From: Ascidia mentula
Lineage: Eukaryota > Chordata > Ascidiacea > Phlebobranchia > Ascidiidae
DNA: 64,000 bases
NCBI GenBank assembly: GCA_947561715.1
Contig: OX387202.1
Span: 18,055,001-18,119,000 of the forward strand
Reading direction: 5' to 3'
This document shows positions 14,201-25,164 of this stretch, in pieces. A model generated the notes under the pieces. That model was not told the DNA's origin and searched no databases. It saw only the letters and a list, made by a program, of their open reading frames with translations. A program made the position numbers and the translations under genes. The number at the start of each line of letters is the position of its first letter. Position 1 is the first letter of the stretch.

Positions 14201-14352
14201 CGTCGACAAGCCATTCCTGTCAACAGCTTTGCTTTCAGGAACAAACATTTTAGCACGATGACGGTGAGGCCGAACAACAGCAAGGGTAGATAGGGAATGA
14301 AACAGACAACGCTCAGAAGGAAAACGGCCAAGTTCCTGCAAAGGTTCCTCAT
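5261..14352 (-). CDS. Membrane-anchored lipoxygenase-like protein, paralogue A
   Basis: Nine exons (coding order): 14352-14164, 13660-13559, 13058-12894, 12678-12535, 12162-12001, 11750-11589, 8925-8677, 7798-7590, 5528-5261; 549 residues. Residues 1-63 carry a basic start and one or two hydrophobic segments (FIPYLPLLLFGL), then LLTG. From DWKLAKLHAQ through LLEPHIRYTERIN the protein aligns gaplessly with the metal helix of animal lipoxygenases, which insert Fe and oxygenate polyunsaturated fatty acids. By that alignment H212, H396 and H400 fill three of the four side-chain ligand positions, but the first is A207. The C-terminal residue is Phe549, where lipoxygenases end in Ile. There is no N-terminal PLAT domain, hence about 120 residues fewer than usual. 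The start was chosen to match paralogue B exactly (63-codon first exons). Enzyme activity is unproven. Intron 6 holds a TTAA-flanked transposon. Confidence 0.85.
7430..7575 (+). repeat. Dispersed inverted-repeat family, copy 1
   Basis: Contains agctgcactgatgagacc, then aggtcgaaacagtggccat. These words recur at about 40376-40535, 43990-44100, 53630-53770 and 56135-56180. The upstream part (caccacaaagtggaag) recurs inverted near 18015. It lies just beyond exon 8 of the minus-strand lipoxygenase-like gene, in intron 8. Confidence 0.7.
9071..10829. mobile_element. TTAA-flanked DNA transposon, piggyBac-like, non-autonomous or decayed
   Basis: The left end is TTAA followed by ctctttccactccgg (9075 on). 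The right end is its complement, cggagtggaaagag, followed by TTAA (10826-10829). TTAA duplications with about 14 bp terminal inverted repeats are the hallmark of piggyBac elements. A palindrome, cgtctatatatagacg, occurs twice within the last 80 bases and could be a subterminal transposase site. Inner reading frames are short (longest about 111 codons) and I recognise no transposase. It sits in intron 6 of the minus-strand lipoxygenase-like gene. Confidence 0.8.
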
Positions 14353-16788
14353 CGTTTTTGGATTTATTATAGTGCCAACACTTGTTGTAACTATTCGTCT
14401 GCGAAATAACAACAATGACTTATTTCTGTTGCTTTTCTTGTATCGCAAACTTAGTTTTTGGAAAACAACACTCAATCTTTATTACAGTGCGAACTGCTAT
14501 TATAAAATTTAAACCTCCGCTTGCCACGTAAGAAAACAAAATCCAGATTATTCAAACCAACAGCCTGGACAAGCCCTATAAGGACTCCCATTGAAACGCA
14601 TCGCAGACAGTGCTGGCAAGTCTAACAAACATATCTTGCTCGCCTCTCAGAATCCTGACTCTTGTTTCCACTGGTCTGAATCCTTACACCCCGCCCTCCG
14701 TTTAAATGCATTCGTGCATCACGTTTTAAACACAGCTTTTGGCAAGTTTACCAATTCACGCCTATCGAACAAACAACGACAGGTGGAAGTGCCGGATGTT
14801 TTTCGCTATCGTGTTATTGGCCAATGCACGTCCTTTCAGCGATCCCCATTCGTTTTTCCCAATTGCAGTGTTCCAAAATTGAAGTGTTGCGTAAAAATCC
14901 TGCCTCTCTCCGTTACCGCGTTAAAATCAGCGGCAAAGGAAAAAATTTGCGCGCTTCGCAATCCATCCCTATGCCAACGACTCAATGCAAACACAAGTGA
15001 TGACGACATGTGACTTGTTTGAACACAAACTGCGAGGTTGTTGTGAATGTCAAGAAAAGCTAATGGACCTTGGGTCCCTGACAGCTCCCATTTTCTTGAA
15101 AGTACAATAAAGGTGTGCGAAATGCACTTGGTGTTACATTACCCTATTCAACCAATCGTCTTGTTTAGGCCAGAATAATTTTCTGCAAACCGTGCCTAAA
15201 GAATGAAGTTGTATGCTATATCTATACCACGCATAGTTTACTCGGGAAGTTAACTTTTTTTAACTGTCTGTTCTTGAATCATTTACTTGATCTTTACCTA
15301 AGGAGCGCAAACGTCCTATCGTATGTTTTCCAATACCACCTTCGGGGACAGAGGATATTGCATCCATCTGCACGCCGAGCTCAGTGAGTATCGCTGACAC
15401 AAAAATGGATATCTGTCGGCGAAGGCGGGCCTTTTAAAGCAATCGCGTGACGTGACGTGAGGCCCAGTTTTTCACACGAGCGCGGATTTTCAGCGTCGGT
15501 TTCGCTGACGTTTCAGAAGTTGTTCAGACTTATATTGGAATGTGAAGTTTGCCATGATTTCGCCCGTTTTCTAGAACTTACAGTTTGCCCCCGTATTACC
15601 CGTACACCGGAACGTGGAATTTGCCTTAAAAAAATAACATTTTGTGCTTACTACAACGACCACGTGTTGACCCTATTTACAAGGTTTTTTATCTCCTCAG
15701 CGTCCGCGTTTGGCATTTGTGCGACGTCAATGCGTGACGTAAATTGCCCCTCGTACGGCAATGGTAAGTTGAACTGATACTTTGGGAATACGGAAAACGT
15801 ATTATTCGGAACACACCCGTGTTATTTTTCTCTTTCGATACTTGGTTTTGTTTTGTATACCCAGCAACAAGGTGTAACATTACGTGTCGACACCTGTATG
15901 GTAGATTGCGTGTGCAAGCCTGCTGTTACGTCACAAACAAAACGCGCCGAAATTGTAAATATCAACGACGACTTGTTTTCCAAAAATAAACCTACGGTTG
16001 TTTTGGAAATAGCCGCGGTGACATATGCACAGTTCGTGGGTGACTGTATATAGCTCTTTTTAATTATATTGGCACAAAAACGTTTCGTTCGTGTGAATTA
16101 TTTGCTGAAGTTTAAATGAAATATTTTCAGACGATTATGTGAATAATTTGCATACAATGTCGTTGTTGTATTTTTTTTCGAGTTTCTGACGCCACTTATG
16201 CATGCAAATCACACACGTCGCTTTGCAGCGCACTGAAGGCGCGTGACAGCTCATGAGTGACGTTCAGCACACAAGATCCGACCTATCATGACCATGGGAA
16301 CGTTTCGGTGAGTACGTATTATTTTTGTTAGGTTATTTTCGCAAAATCATGCACATTTCCTATGACGATTTAACAGTGATTAATTGTTTAACTGTGTATT
16401 TATATATGGCCACGTACGACCTCAAGGCTACGTCTAAATGCGAGCGCAGTGTAACGCACGACATCATTCGCATACATTTCAGCACTTGTGTTTAACTAAG
16501 GAAGTCGTTTGAATGATGACATCAATCAATTCTGATGATGGGTTTCAGAGGATTGCCAGAACATCGCCTTACGCTAACGGCAAACACTTATTTAAAGTCT
16601 TTTCTTTTTCCCAATTTACATTGCGCAATTACGTTCTTCTGAATAGCGACGCATTTTTCTGTTTGTCACGTCACAATGGCACGCAGCTTCCATTTATAAG
16701 CGATTTCCCAGACTTGTATGCGACTTCTCGTGATGCTTGAACGAGACTTGTAAATTAATAACCCTTGTTCTTGGAAAATACTTAATCT

Positions 16789-16963
16789 TTGATCCACATA
16801 TAAGTTTGCATAAAATTTAAATACGTGTGAATGTTAACGGTTAGGCGTAAACAAAGCAAGCACCTGTTATTTTTGGTTATAAATTTCAATTGAAATACTG
16901 CATTAAATTGTAGCGTTAAATCCACACTGATTTTTATGTGACATAGATTTATATGTGGATCAA
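16789..16963. mobile_element. Miniature inverted-repeat element
   Basis: Ends in perfect 15 bp inverted repeats: ttgatccacatataa at 16789-16803 and ttatatgtggatcaa at 16949-16963. It is about 175 bp and non-coding. Confidence 0.7.
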
Positions 16964-17220
16964 GTTTGGTGAAAACTTTGTGACCCAAAGTAATATCACC
17001 TTCCACTGTTCTTCACATCATCAACTGCTCGTATAACTTCCCTCAACGCAATTGCGTGTGTTGCAGTCATGTGAAACATGTCCTTTCTCCCTTGTGGGCA
17101 CCCGTTTTAAAAGCACCAACCAGTCCTCAAACTCTCTTCTGTAATTTCTGGAAGGTAGTGTTGTTTAACACGGAAACTGATAATACACTATAACACAGTC
17201 AGTTTGCAAACCTGGTCCAC

Positions 17221-17315
17221 GTAACATAGAAATCTGTGCGAATAATAACGCTATAATTTAGTGCAGTACTTCAATTCAAATATACAAAAATAACGGGCGG
17301 TTCCTTTGTTCACAC
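17221..17315 (+). repeat. Dispersed repeat, copy 2
   Basis: Partner of 977-1083, with the same succession of words (gtaacatagaaatct, tgcgaata, cgctat, acttcaatt, acaaaaataacggg). Confidence 0.7.
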
Positions 17316-17944
17316 CTAACCATTACAATTCTCACAAATTTGGAAAACTTTGCGACCCGGTGTAGTAGTTTTTTCCGTTTTGAAGTGTAGTCAGGGCGAC
17401 ACCTTGCGGCATACAGCTTTTGGCCAATTAGCAATCGTGTTTTCATGTGCTTGAAAGACATATATTTCAATGAGTACACGGGAGTTATGCCCAGCATATA
17501 TCATTACAACGGTCACGAAGTTATGGCTTTTGCGGCATAACACAAAAAAATCCAATCAAGTCGTCACGCAAAAATTGGTTTTGACCAAACAACCGCTTTA
17601 AGGTATGATATTGAACAGCAATTTTTTTTGGACGTCGAACACTTTGCCGTGAGGTATATTTTTCTTGGCTTGAGAATTCCTTCAAAATTTTTGTGGCGAG
17701 ACAAAACACAAAGGCGAATAATTAAAATGTGTGGATAATGTCTCAAGTCTTACGTAGGTTTTTTTGCCCGAGGCCAATTCAGTGTTTGCAGTCAAGCGTG
17801 AGCAGAGTGTGGATTGAGATGCAGGAAAACATGTTACACCCGTGCGAAACTCTCATGTTGGCATTTACTTACAAGATTAATTACAGAGCCACTTTTGGGA
17901 GTTGTACGTAATTAAGTAAGGTCAGGGCCAACGTTTTTACCTAT

Positions 17945-18060
17945 GTGCCCATCAGTGCAGCTATGGTGAGACTTACAACGATCTTAACAGCTATATAGCC
18001 GAGAAGGCTTCCACTTTGTGGTGACCATACAGTTGCTAACCATTAGATATCAAACTAGGT
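17945..18060 (-). repeat. Dispersed inverted-repeat family, inverted fragment
   Basis: Contains catcagtgcagc and cttccactttgtggtga. The latter is the reverse complement of tcaccacaaagtggaag at 7455. Confidence 0.5.
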
Positions 18061-19425
18061 TTCACCTGCCAGAAACCAACCAAGGTGGAAGCCCTGTGGC
18101 CAAGGAAAATACTAAAACCAACAGTGCCGATGTTCATTTTTGCCTTGAATTCGAAGTTAGACATGTGGGGGTTTTTCTCAAGCAATATGTCTGAAACCTA
18201 ACTGATAGTAATATAGGCGGGATAACTCACAAGGCATATTTGGATTATCCGACTGTGATGCGTTTCCTGTTTGAACCTGTGTAATGCAGACGGATGAAAC
18301 CGCGGTGTAAAATTTCCAGATAAGTAGCAGGTTACATTGTTGCTCATACCGGAGCGCACGAATATGAACTGCAGCCCGCCAAACACACGTCCCGCCTACA
18401 TGGAAGTGGTACCGCCAGAAACGACAGGACCGGATCAACAATATTGTAATAGGCCCGTGGTTTTCGGTTAGTTGAGATTGTGTAACGTGCAGGAGAAGTC
18501 GCAGATTTATGTGAAATGAGATGTTGACCGTTCGCAGGCCTATGAAAAAAAATAAATGTAACGGTGGCAGGACCCAAATTTGGAGACCATATGAAACCAC
18601 AGGTCGACCGCTGCCCTATTGTGGCCCCCTTTGGAATGCATGGGGTATCTCGAATGGTATAAGCCCTGGTGCACCGATCCCCTCTACTGGGGCCTAATTG
18701 TTCGCACGGTGAATCTTAACGCTTTCGTGTTGTTTTAGTTGAAATTTTGACTGAAAGGCAGTTTTTTCCAGTTGCAAAATTTGAAAATGCTGAAAAGGCG
18801 ATCATACGACAAGTAAAACTTAAAAAAAAGTGAAAAAAACAGGCACTACGTGATAAGCCCTGCGACATAAGTCATCAGTCACGTAATTGGGCGGGCAGAC
18901 ACCCCCCCCTCCCCCATAGCTAATGTGTGTTTAAGTGATGCAAGTTATTTTAGATTCGGTGCCCTGAGAAAACCATCAATCACGTTCGCTAAATACATCG
19001 ACTTAGGCAAAGAGGGCGATTGCAATTATATTCGATGTGGTTCCAGGCTGATAAAAACACATACACACGTCAAAAAGTGGCTTGTACACGATTTCGATTG
19101 AAATAGCGATAGACGCCGCAACGTTATTCACTGCTTACGCGGTGATGGTATCAGCGTGGTACCTTTAAAGCTTTAAACGCAAAACTACCCAAGGCGCATC
19201 AGACAGTGCTGCGTTAAAACATCAGGTGCTTCTGCTGCAACGTCATTGATGCAGGTCTTAGCCCTTTTAAGTCATTGAAGTTGCATTTGCGTTGAGTGTT
19301 AATCTGCATGTGCGCGCGGCTGCCCGTGCTTTGTTTTTATTCCGGTACATGGACATATAAACCGGCAAGCATTTGTTTCAAGGTATTTCTAAGTCGTGTC
19401 CCTGTATTGTCGTCGAACCGGCAAA

Positions 19426-22400
19426 ATGTTGGCACTTAAAAAGGCGTTGGCCCAGTTGCTTTTAACGTTGGTTATTTTTATTCCCTACCTGCCTCTGCTT
19501 GTGCTTGGACTTGTCCTGCTGGCGGCAAAGCTGATTGTTTTAAAGCTCCGTCTCCTAACTGGGATTGGTTGCCAAGTGACGGGCACAGTTGGAAAGATAT
19601 GCTACAAAAACCCGGTAAGTACGTTGTATTAGAAAAAGTAGTGGAAGAAAGGAATGCGTACGTAACGATAATGCCAGGGAGTCGCAACGTGTATTGTGTA
19701 TAGCCAGGGTTAACCAGACATGCAGGGTTGACAGACCGTGCTTATTTCTAAGATTTTGTGCGAATTTTCAAGAGAAGTGATGTGGAAAATACAAATGTTT
19801 CCCTTTTAGATATGTGAGCTTATAGTAATTAATAACGCCTCCCAGAAATTGGAAAAAGTGACTAAAATAATTACAATTTTAATCGAATTCGACATCCAAA
19901 AGCAGACAGCTTATTTTTTGCCTAATATCGATGGCATAACCGTGTGTATGAAAAAAAGACCGAGAAAAAATTGCCGAATAAAGCTAACGTATTCGACTGA
20001 TTTTGTTTCTTTTCAACTGGGCATACTTGATATAAGCTCAATAAAGATATTTTGTAGATTTCAGACGTCACCAAGGTATCTACGTCGGAGGAATACGATT
20101 TTGTCAAGTGGCGCAGCCCCTTGTATGTGCTGCGAATGGCGATAGGAACACCTTGGGAGGTAAGAACGTTTTGCTGCTCTCAACACCTTGTCATAACAAC
20201 GTGATATGCAGGGCGTGGATTTTTATTATTTTTGTCATGTTGGAACATTAGAAACTCAAGAAAAACGTCACTTTTTGGCCTTATACCGCAAAGTGTATCA
20301 GCAAGCCCTATACGCCACAAAGCTAAGCGCGATCAGATTTTCCCCATTAATAAGACTATATTCCCTTGCAAATTGCTGTTAGGTTCCAAATTTTCTAACG
20401 AACGAGCTTAACGACTCATTTGACCATAGACTTCACCTAATGCCACCGGAAAACCTTACATAAGGTTTCATCACGCGTTGTAAATATTCGCAGAAATGTT
20501 ACATGCAAACGCCTTGCAAAGCAGGACTGCTTACGCCCTTTATATTAGATGGCCTCAGCTCTCTTAATCCCAGCCTTTGCTGTAACGTATATTGTTTGGA
20601 TTCCTAAGGTTTAAAAGAATTAACATAATTTAATCGGATGAAACGACTGAGAATATGATATTATTGAAGAAAGTAACAGGAAGCCTGTTGACATGAGGCA
20701 TATTTGCCTTAGAACAGACAATAAACTCTAAAGTGAGTTTCACTTAGGAACGCTACGCCTACCCTAAAGCGTTACCTGTTGCGACGTACGTTGCAATACC
20801 AGTAAACCTTGTGTTGTTAACATACAATAATTCGCAGTATTCACGATGTTATTTTCGCAGGCTGCTCGCTACTTCCTGGGCCATCATACACCATCGTTGG
20901 TCACTGACGCCGAGTTGATTTCGGCCCTGACAAACACAGTGTTCGCCCATTCCGTGGTATGGAACGAGGAACTTCATATGCACACCTTGAGCTTTGGAGA
21001 GTTGGAAACCTACAGTCTTTACAGAGTTGGTTGATTTTTTTCTTTCACTGAAGTTTGGCCGTGATTTTGAAATGGTCTAATCATTTTAAAGCAAGATTTT
21101 TTGGTTAAATATATGTATACCCACCACGATACAAGTTCAAAGAAAACATAAATGCCATTGCAGAGATTGAAAATGATCTTTCTAACCAACTGCAATAGAA
21201 AATAGATTATATAGAGCCTTAGGTGTTCATTATGTGACACTTTGATAATCCAGTGCTTTTGATTAATGACTAAAATGCTGCAAACGACGGATTCATCAGC
21301 AGATTGCATAACAGTAAAAAGGGTTGCCAGAATGTAAATGATAATTAACTTATATGTTGTAGTAACATCTTATATGGATATAATGGTTATATAATTGGGT
21401 CTCAAAAGTTGATTAATCGACCATGGTTTGTGTTTATCGGGTAGGGTAACCATGGGACAGAAAAACTCGAAATTATATCGGAATCGACCAGTTATGTAAG
21501 AAAAAACCTTACATAATTTGTCGAAAGAATCAGATACGGAGTCTTTGTTGCCTGTTTGGTGATGCTGATAGATATTCAAAGAGTTACAACAAGGTATTCT
21601 CCGAAAAATACATCAGGAGACAATTGTATGCTTGAAAATCTTCGCTGGACAAACTTGCTTTCGTAAACAATAATATCGACATAATTTGTACAGAACTATT
21701 TCTGGGACTGCAGAGAAGTTCGATTTAGCAAGGATCGAACCAAAATCGTCATCATGATGTCTGAAGATAGAGAGGCGCATTGGCCGTGTTCCGAGGACGA
21801 ACTGCCCGATTGGAACTTGGCAAAACTACACGTCCAGGTATGTTGTTGCAGGGGTATCTAACTACACGGAATAGAAAAGTCAAAACTATATGTTAATCAT
21901 TATAAGCAAACGTTTCCGACACACTGTGCTCATCATCAGTGCTGTGAACTAACCGACTGAGTTGCTACAAAGCACTAATGATAAGCACAGCAGTATTCAA
22001 AACGTTTGCTAACAAAGCATATTAGCTTTGGTTTTCTTTTCCGTGTAAACTCCAAGTTTTTCGCACGTAAGGATTTTTAATTATCATCGTTGTTCAGTGA
22101 AGTGTAACGTTCTTTCCTGTAAAACCACCCTTGCGACCTTCTTTGTTGTTCAAGGTTTGCCTGACTTTCTTTGCACCGGGTCTGAGTCACAACCACGTTC
22201 ACTTCGTCTTTCCCTCCACAATGACCGTGGTTGCTAAACAGGTGCTTCCCCCAAACAGCTTCTTGCTGAGGTTGTTGGAACCGCATTTCCGCTTTACCGA
22301 GAGGATCAACTTCCAAGTACGAGTTTCAAGTACACTTATTGGGAAAATCTATTGGGAATGAATATTGGGGCATTCTTGTATTGTCACCAGTGTAGTCGAC

Positions 22401-25164
22401 CAACGTTTTCGATTAAAACAGGGGCAGATTCACATATTTTCTGTAGGGGAGTGGGTGACTTTTCTAAGCGAAACTCGTTGTGACGCATGAATGGCGAATT
22501 TGGGCGCTACACGGGTAAATGACCTTATATGCGCAGGAAAAAGCACGAAGTGAACAAGGAAAATCAATTTTAGTGTCACTGTAGCGTTTTTTTTACTGTC
22601 ATAACATACTCTAGGAAAGGACCACATTTGTTTGCTATTTTCATTAATTATATGTGTTACTACACTTTTTTTTTCGGACGGCTTTACGTGTTGTTTAAGG
22701 TCAGCTGGTCATTAGCCATCCGTTGGTAAAGTTTAAGTTCGAGCGTCATGTTTTTAAAGACAAACCTCCGCTTTCGTGTATACTTATACTCGTTTTGCTT
22801 TATAAACTTTTTAATTCGAAAATCAACAAAAAAAACTTTCGGAAACACGTGATATTTCCCATATGCAGGCTCTCCAGCTAAACAGGTCCACGGACAACAA
22901 GCACACCTTACTAGATCGATATTATTTCCTGTGGAAATCCATCCCTATTAATCTCGAGCAGTTCGTCGCCGGTATTTCTCACAAGTGCCACGTCTACTAC
23001 CACAAGTACAAGAGGGAAAACAAGGTATTCGCTACTTTGACAAAATTGTTATTTTACTCTCAAAACTTAATTTACTCGAAATTGTGCTTAAGATTGCACG
23101 AAGTTTTGTAGAAAGGCGACTGTGACTTAAAATCCGTGGTATTTTTACTCGCTCTTTCAAGCGGAATGAACCAAAAACCCTTGCTTGCTACGATTTCCAG
23201 GCTCAGGTTGATAAGAAACGTTAGTATAATAAAATTGTTGCCAAAAGAGCCGTATTGCTGATAGGTATATGATATGTTTCCGATTTCCGTGATGTACAAA
23301 TGCCCATGCCTTCCTGCGTCTATAAATGACCACGGGGTACACTGGCATCGCAGCCCAAATTGCAGCAGTCGATTTTCCCGTCAAGTCAGAACGAGGTCTG
23401 AAAATTCAAGCTCCCGGCGAGGTTTGAACTCTCGACCCTGGGCTAACCAGGCCCAACGCTCTACCAACTGAGGTACAGGAGCTCAGCGGTTTTGCATGGG
23501 GTATATTGTGGTCAAACATGCAACACTTATGTGATGAGCGGCAAGCTACACTTAACCTTTCAAGCATATAATCACGATACCTTACGTCCAGAAAACCGAC
23601 GGATCTCCCCAATATAATCACCCCCACTTTCCACCCGAGTACGTCCAGCATGAATCTTACCGCGATCTCGCGTATCTCGACTTTCTGGCCGCTTACTACG
23701 TTCCTGTGCGGAAATTCGTGCAGTCTGTGGCTCATCTTATTGACGATCAGGACTGGGAAGAAATGTCAAATGCGATGGCCAAACACGTCCCCGGAATCGA
23801 AACCGTTGATAAGGTGGAAGTGATCGCTACGTTTATTCACCAGGTAATGCCGAGTAAGCATTGTTTTGGGGGTTTTAAATTGCGTATGACACGGTTAAAG
23901 CGTTGTACAGCTTTATTGAGTTGTAAAGTTAAGACTGACTCCACGAGTCTACGCAACAGCAGCAAAAGAGAAAACGCGGCGAAAAAGGCAATTAAATCCG
24001 CTTCGTTAAAATGCGGTAAAGTGAGCGCTGCACGGTCATGGCAACTTTGCGTAAAGCTAAATGTACAACCACAATAAACATAAATTCAGTATTTCGGTTC
24101 TACGTCAACTAAAAACTATACGAAAAGTAAGTGAAGCAATTGTGGCGTTTTTTTCGATTCCGTTTTACGACAAAAAAAATATACGTTTGGAACTACTGCA
24201 GATTTTATTTCTTTGGGAAAACAGTAAAACATAATAGTGCGGAGTTATACTACAAACTCTTTACTCGCTTTGTGGAATTAGTCAAGAGTTGCTGCGTTGT
24301 ATTATATATCCACCCCATTTTTTGTAGTATAATTCCGCATTATTGTATTTTATTGTTTTCACATCATTATTATTCCATCCCATGACTATACTATAAGAGG
24401 CTCGTATTGGACCACACGCGTTTTCCTCAAATAGCTGTTGAAAAACTTCTTCCATTCTTGATAACAAGCGCAGTTACATAAGAAAAAACTAAAAACTTAA
24501 CCAACCCGCATGAACACAGGTTGCTGTTGTCCATTTCTGCGACCACGAAAGTTACCTTCGACTTTTCGCCCGTCGTCACGGTTGCATGGCTATCCGGTTC
24601 CCTTACGAACCGTTCAGCAGCGTCCAGCACTGGGACGATATCCTGGATAACGAACCCCATCTCACCGCCAAGAAAGTGAAACTCAACCCGGAGTTGCTGC
24701 TGCGTGGAAGTGACGTCATGCGTACAAAGTAGGGCCCTACTTTTTTTTCGCTTTTTTGTTGTATTTTTCTCATAAATTATTAGTTTTCTCGTAAATTATG
24801 GTCATGCCGTCGTAGTGGCCAACATGCTTATACTCAGCTTGATATCATTTTGAAAAATGAACTTAACCTGAATACACCCCCCATATATAGGTGCTTCTTC
24901 AACTGTTTTGTCGAGTACATCCAGAGTCCCGTGCAAAATTTGACCTTGCTCAAAGTCAAATACAACTTTGACCCGAAAAAAGAGGGTGGAGCTCTAGAGG
25001 CTGCACACAGATTCTTCGAGAATCTTCGCGAGGTGGATAAAGACCTCCAGGCTCACGACAGTGGCTCTCCGGTCGTCGAACGCAACCTGAAGGACAAGGA
25101 TATTATTCCCACTACGAAACAACTTGTACCGGTCGAGGAGTTCATCGCCTCTGTGTGTTTTTAG
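19426..25164 (+). CDS. Membrane-anchored lipoxygenase-like protein, paralogue B
   Basis: Nine exons: 19426-19614, 20058-20159, 20861-21025, 21694-21837, 22155-22316, 22869-23024, 23592-23843, 24520-24728, 24891-25164; 550 residues. Exons 1-5, and the coding part of exon 8, have the same lengths as in paralogue A, and all intron phases agree. Residues about 11-45 are hydrophobic (LVIFIPYLPLLVLGLVLLAA), suggesting an N-terminal membrane anchor. The lipoxygenase core runs DWNLAKLHVQ, APGLSHNHVHF, RLLEPHFRFTERIN, then VAVVHFCDH and a C-terminal EEFIASVCF. Aligned ligands: A207 (normally His), H212, H395, H399 (Asn, His or Ser in the family) and terminal F550. The run APGLSH[NT]HVHFVFPST is nearly identical in both copies, so the altered site is conserved, not decayed. 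The donor after exon 3 (gttggt) and the exon 8 donor (gtaggg) are weak but keep frame. An upstream in-frame ATG at 19396 would add 10 residues; 19426 matches paralogue A. Substrate unknown. Confidence 0.85.
21904..22010. mobile_element. Small foldback element in intron 4
   Basis: agcaaacgtttccgacacac...catcatcagtgc (21904-21943) pairs with gcactaatgataagc...aacgtttgct (21972-22010). Related words (acgttt, catcatcagt) appear near 53265-53300 and 54510-54545. Confidence 0.6.
23410..23482 (-). pseudogene. tRNA-like sequence, probably a tRNA pseudogene or SINE head
   Basis: Read on the minus strand this is 73 nt with a seven-pair acceptor stem (GCTCCTG with CGGGAGC), a D-loop AGTTGGTA and a T-loop TTCAAAC. 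The D-stem has a C-C pair, the T-stem has one mismatch, and the anticodon arm needs a shifted register (loop CTGGTTA, anticodon GGT if real, with T rather than a purine after it). These defects suggest a non-functional copy. It lies in intron 6 of the plus-strand lipoxygenase-like gene. Confidence 0.5.
24233..24345. mobile_element. Inverted-repeat element in intron 7
   Basis: gtgcggagttatactacaaa (about 24237-24256) is the near-perfect complement of tttgtagtataattccgca (about 24320-24338). The element is about 110 bp and non-coding. Confidence 0.6.

Larger units (their letters stand above)
14353..19425. other. Shared upstream region of the divergent lipoxygenase-like pair
   Basis: About 5.1 kb between the two start codons, expected to hold both promoters and 5' UTRs. 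It contains an inverted-repeat element (16789-16963), a copy of the GPS1-intron repeat (17221-17315) and a fragment of the dispersed repeat (about 17945-18060). A gcgtgacgtgacgtgagg stretch near 15447 repeats a CRE-like tgacgt core. No coding exon is supported. Confidence 0.5.

Noticed and set aside
14591-15013. 140-codon open frame between the lipoxygenase-like genes
   Set aside because: No domain, membrane segment or splice-linked neighbour; length is within what AT-rich non-coding DNA gives by chance.
18178-18600. 140-codon open frame on the minus strand
   Set aside because: No recognisable family and irregular composition; it lies beside dispersed-repeat fragments, so it is more likely transposon debris or chance.
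24726-24732. Stop codon (AAG TAG) as the end of the plus-strand lipoxygenase-like gene
   Set aside because: The paralogue splices at the equivalent point. Using AA|gtaggg restores the phase into a conserved last exon ending EEFIASVCF.
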